Assembly (NCBI RefSeq): GCF_002367995.1
Contig: NZ_AP018207.1
Coordinates: 2,118,660 to 2,182,659 of the forward strand
Length of the DNA: 64,000 bases
Source of the DNA: Calothrix brevissima NIES-22
GTDB lineage: Bacteria > Cyanobacteriota > Cyanobacteriia > Cyanobacteriales > Nostocaceae
Direction of reading: 5' to 3'
The first letter of the stretch is position 1. Every line of letters starts with the position of its first letter. Made by a program: the position numbers and the translations under genes. Shown here piece by piece: positions 62,877-64,000 of the stretch. The notes under the pieces are model-generated. The model was not told the origin of the DNA, did no database searches, and was given only the letters and a program-made list of their open reading frames with translations.

Positions 62877-63014
62877 TATCTTAATTCTCCTTCAACTTAT
62901 ATCCATTTACTAGCGTTGGAATTCGGGTCAGTGAAAACTTTCCCTTCCACGCTGTCACAGTTTAATTACGATCTGTTACGACTATATCATAGTCATAACG
63001 ATTTTGAGTAGCAA

Positions 63015-64000
63015 ATGGTTGATTTAGATCAAAGAGAGTGGTTATTGACCAATGGCTTAGGTAGTTTTGCCAGTGGAACAGTAGCCGATGTCAGAACGCG
63101 CACCTACCACGGTTGGCTATTTGCCGCAACAAACCCCCCATCTGGGCGAACTCTGCTGCTGTCGCACTTAGAAGCTAGCCTAGAAGTAGAAAAAAAAGTT
63201 GTCACCTTAGGGACAAATTATTGGGGTAGCGGACGAATAGAAGCTACTGGTTACCAACTGCTACGGGATTTTGAGATTCATCCAGTACCAAAATGGATTT
63301 GGCGACAGGATAATTGGCAACTGAGTCGGCAATTGGTCATGCCTTATGGTTTGGTAGAAGCTGGGGAAAAGGTAAATTCGCCAAATTCTGCGCCTGAGTT
63401 ATGCCATCGGCTATTAATTCAGTATCGTTATGAAGGTACAGAAGCCAGTATTTTAAGATTGCGACTGCTAATTGGCGATCGCGATTTTCATCATCAACAA
63501 ACAGCTTCCCCAGATTTACACTTTTCCCAAGTGCTATTACCCCAGCAAGTTTGTCTCCAAGCAATTATGGATGGAAGTTTTGGCATACCTTGGCATTTAC
63601 GCTGGACAAAAGGAGATTATAAAGCTGATGGTGTGTGGTATTGGGATTATCAATTAATAGAAGAAACTGAACGGGGATTAGGCGATCGCGAAGATCTTTA
63701 TAGTCCAGGTTATTTAACAGTACATCTTCAACCAGGTGATGTTGTCACCTTAGAAGCTAGAGTAGGTTTCCCCAATCCACAGCCAGAACTATTAACTTGC
63801 GAAACATTTACCGAAGCGATCGCAGCAGAAGAAGAAAGATTAGCCCAGGTTTTTGGTTGGGACAAGGGGGACAAGGGGGACAAGGGGGACAAGGAGGACA
63901 AGGAAGCAAGTGCTTTGTTATTTTATGCCCCATGCCCCATGCCCCATGCCCCATGCCCAATATGGCAGAAATTACTTAAAGCCAGCGATCAATTTATTGT
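63015..64000 (+). CDS. Amylo-alpha-1,6-glucosidase (glycogen debranching type), N-terminal part
   Basis: At least 328 residues are visible before the gene leaves the window. The start MVDLDQREWLLTNGLGSFAS, VADVRTRTYHGWLFAA, and LLLSHLEASLEVEKKVVTLG match the N-terminal domain (GDE_N) of bacterial glycogen-debranching/amylo-alpha-1,6-glucosidase proteins (GH133/GH57-linked family). Residues near VFGW turn into DKGDKGDKGDKEDKEASALL and then ALLFYAPCPMPHAPCP before resuming with IWQKLLKASDQFIV; this is an STRR block translated in frame. Homologs should pass straight from the GW region to IWQKLL. Catalytic domain lies outside the window. Confidence 0.85.
   Translation, partial: MVDLDQREWLLTNGLGSFASGTVADVRTRTYHGWLFAATNPPSGRTLLLSHLEASLEVEKKVVTLGTNYWGSGRIEATGYQLLRDFEIHPVPKWIWRQDNWQLSRQLVMPYGLVEAGEKVNSPNSAPELCHRLLIQYRYEGTEASILRLRLLIGDRDFHHQQTASPDLHFSQVLLPQQVCLQAIMDGSFGIPWHLRWTKGDYKADGVWYWDYQLIEETERGLGDREDLYSPGYLTVHLQPGDVVTLEARVGFPNPQPELLTCETFTEAIAAEEERLAQVFGWDKGDKGDKGDKEDKEASALLFYAPCPMPHAPCPIWQKLLKASDQFI
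63862..63956. repeat. STRR block inside a coding sequence
   Basis: GACAAGGGG-type 9-nt units and CATGCCCC 8-nt units, identical in kind to intergenic arrays in this window. The reading frame is preserved through all of it. Confidence 0.9.

Overview
The window comes from the chromosome of a filamentous, probably heterocyst-forming cyanobacterium (Nostoc/Calothrix/Tolypothrix type). The signs are cyanobacterial marker genes (phylloquinone men genes, petN, ycf46, a carboxysome-type shell protein, pnt transhydrogenase in three subunits), many HIP1-like GCGATCGC octamers, several very large multidomain kinases, and intergenic arrays of 7-9 nt short tandem repeats (STRRs) of the kind known from heterocystous cyanobacteria. 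No rRNA, tRNA, CRISPR array or intact transposase gene was seen.

Layout. 0-3 kb: phylloquinone genes menC (cut by the window edge) and menA on the minus strand, with menF divergent. 3-8.6 kb: DUF2288 protein, AI-2E-type permease, then the lipid operon plsX-fabH-fabD-plsC, read right to left. 8.8-14.6 kb: leucyl aminopeptidase, EcsC-like protein, a 1.1 kb repeat-rich gene-free stretch, and an alpha/beta hydrolase plus acyltransferase pair resembling the two halves of plant phytyl ester synthases. 15-20 kb: metG, NYN/LabA-like protein, LptC-like lipoprotein, PBP4-type carboxypeptidase. 20.7-29 kb: peptidoglycan-binding and SH3 proteins, Ycf46 ATPase, and the conserved rpmH-rnpA-PH protein-yidC-jag cluster with yceD nearby. 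29-33.5 kb: DUF2808 protein and the pntA1-pntA2-pntB transhydrogenase operon.

33.6-36.5 kb looks accessory: a VOC protein, a zinc-ribbon protein, a DUF3800 protein, an intact antitoxin gene beside a truncated mazF toxin, and a likely unannotated small RNA with promoter and terminator. 36.5-39.7 kb: a four-GAF histidine kinase whose first GAF has both cysteine motifs of a DXCF cyanobacteriochrome. 39.9-43.9 kb: petN with a tiny membrane-protein gene, an exonuclease, a BMC shell protein with an unusual pore loop directly followed by an aminotransferase, and YjbQ.

44-49.7 kb: an SDR protein, a 1.2 kb AT-rich gene-free stretch, and the most intriguing group: a heme-oxygenase-fold diiron protein, a FOXRED2-like flavoprotein and an arylformamidase-like hydrolase, a candidate undescribed oxidative pathway. 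49.7-58.5 kb: an 1863-residue Ser/Thr kinase-ATPase-GAF-histidine kinase, a small membrane protein and a WD40 protein. 58.9-64 kb: DnaJ-type chaperone, two tandem glutathione S-transferases, two peroxiredoxin-type proteins, and the start of a glycogen-debranching-type glucosidase that carries an STRR block in frame inside its coding sequence.

Repeats are a major theme: STRR arrays between most genes, a four-copy 20-bp palindrome, two copies of a MITE-like element with about 33-bp inverted ends, two copies of an STRR-centred composite element, and 42/63-nt tandem repeats.
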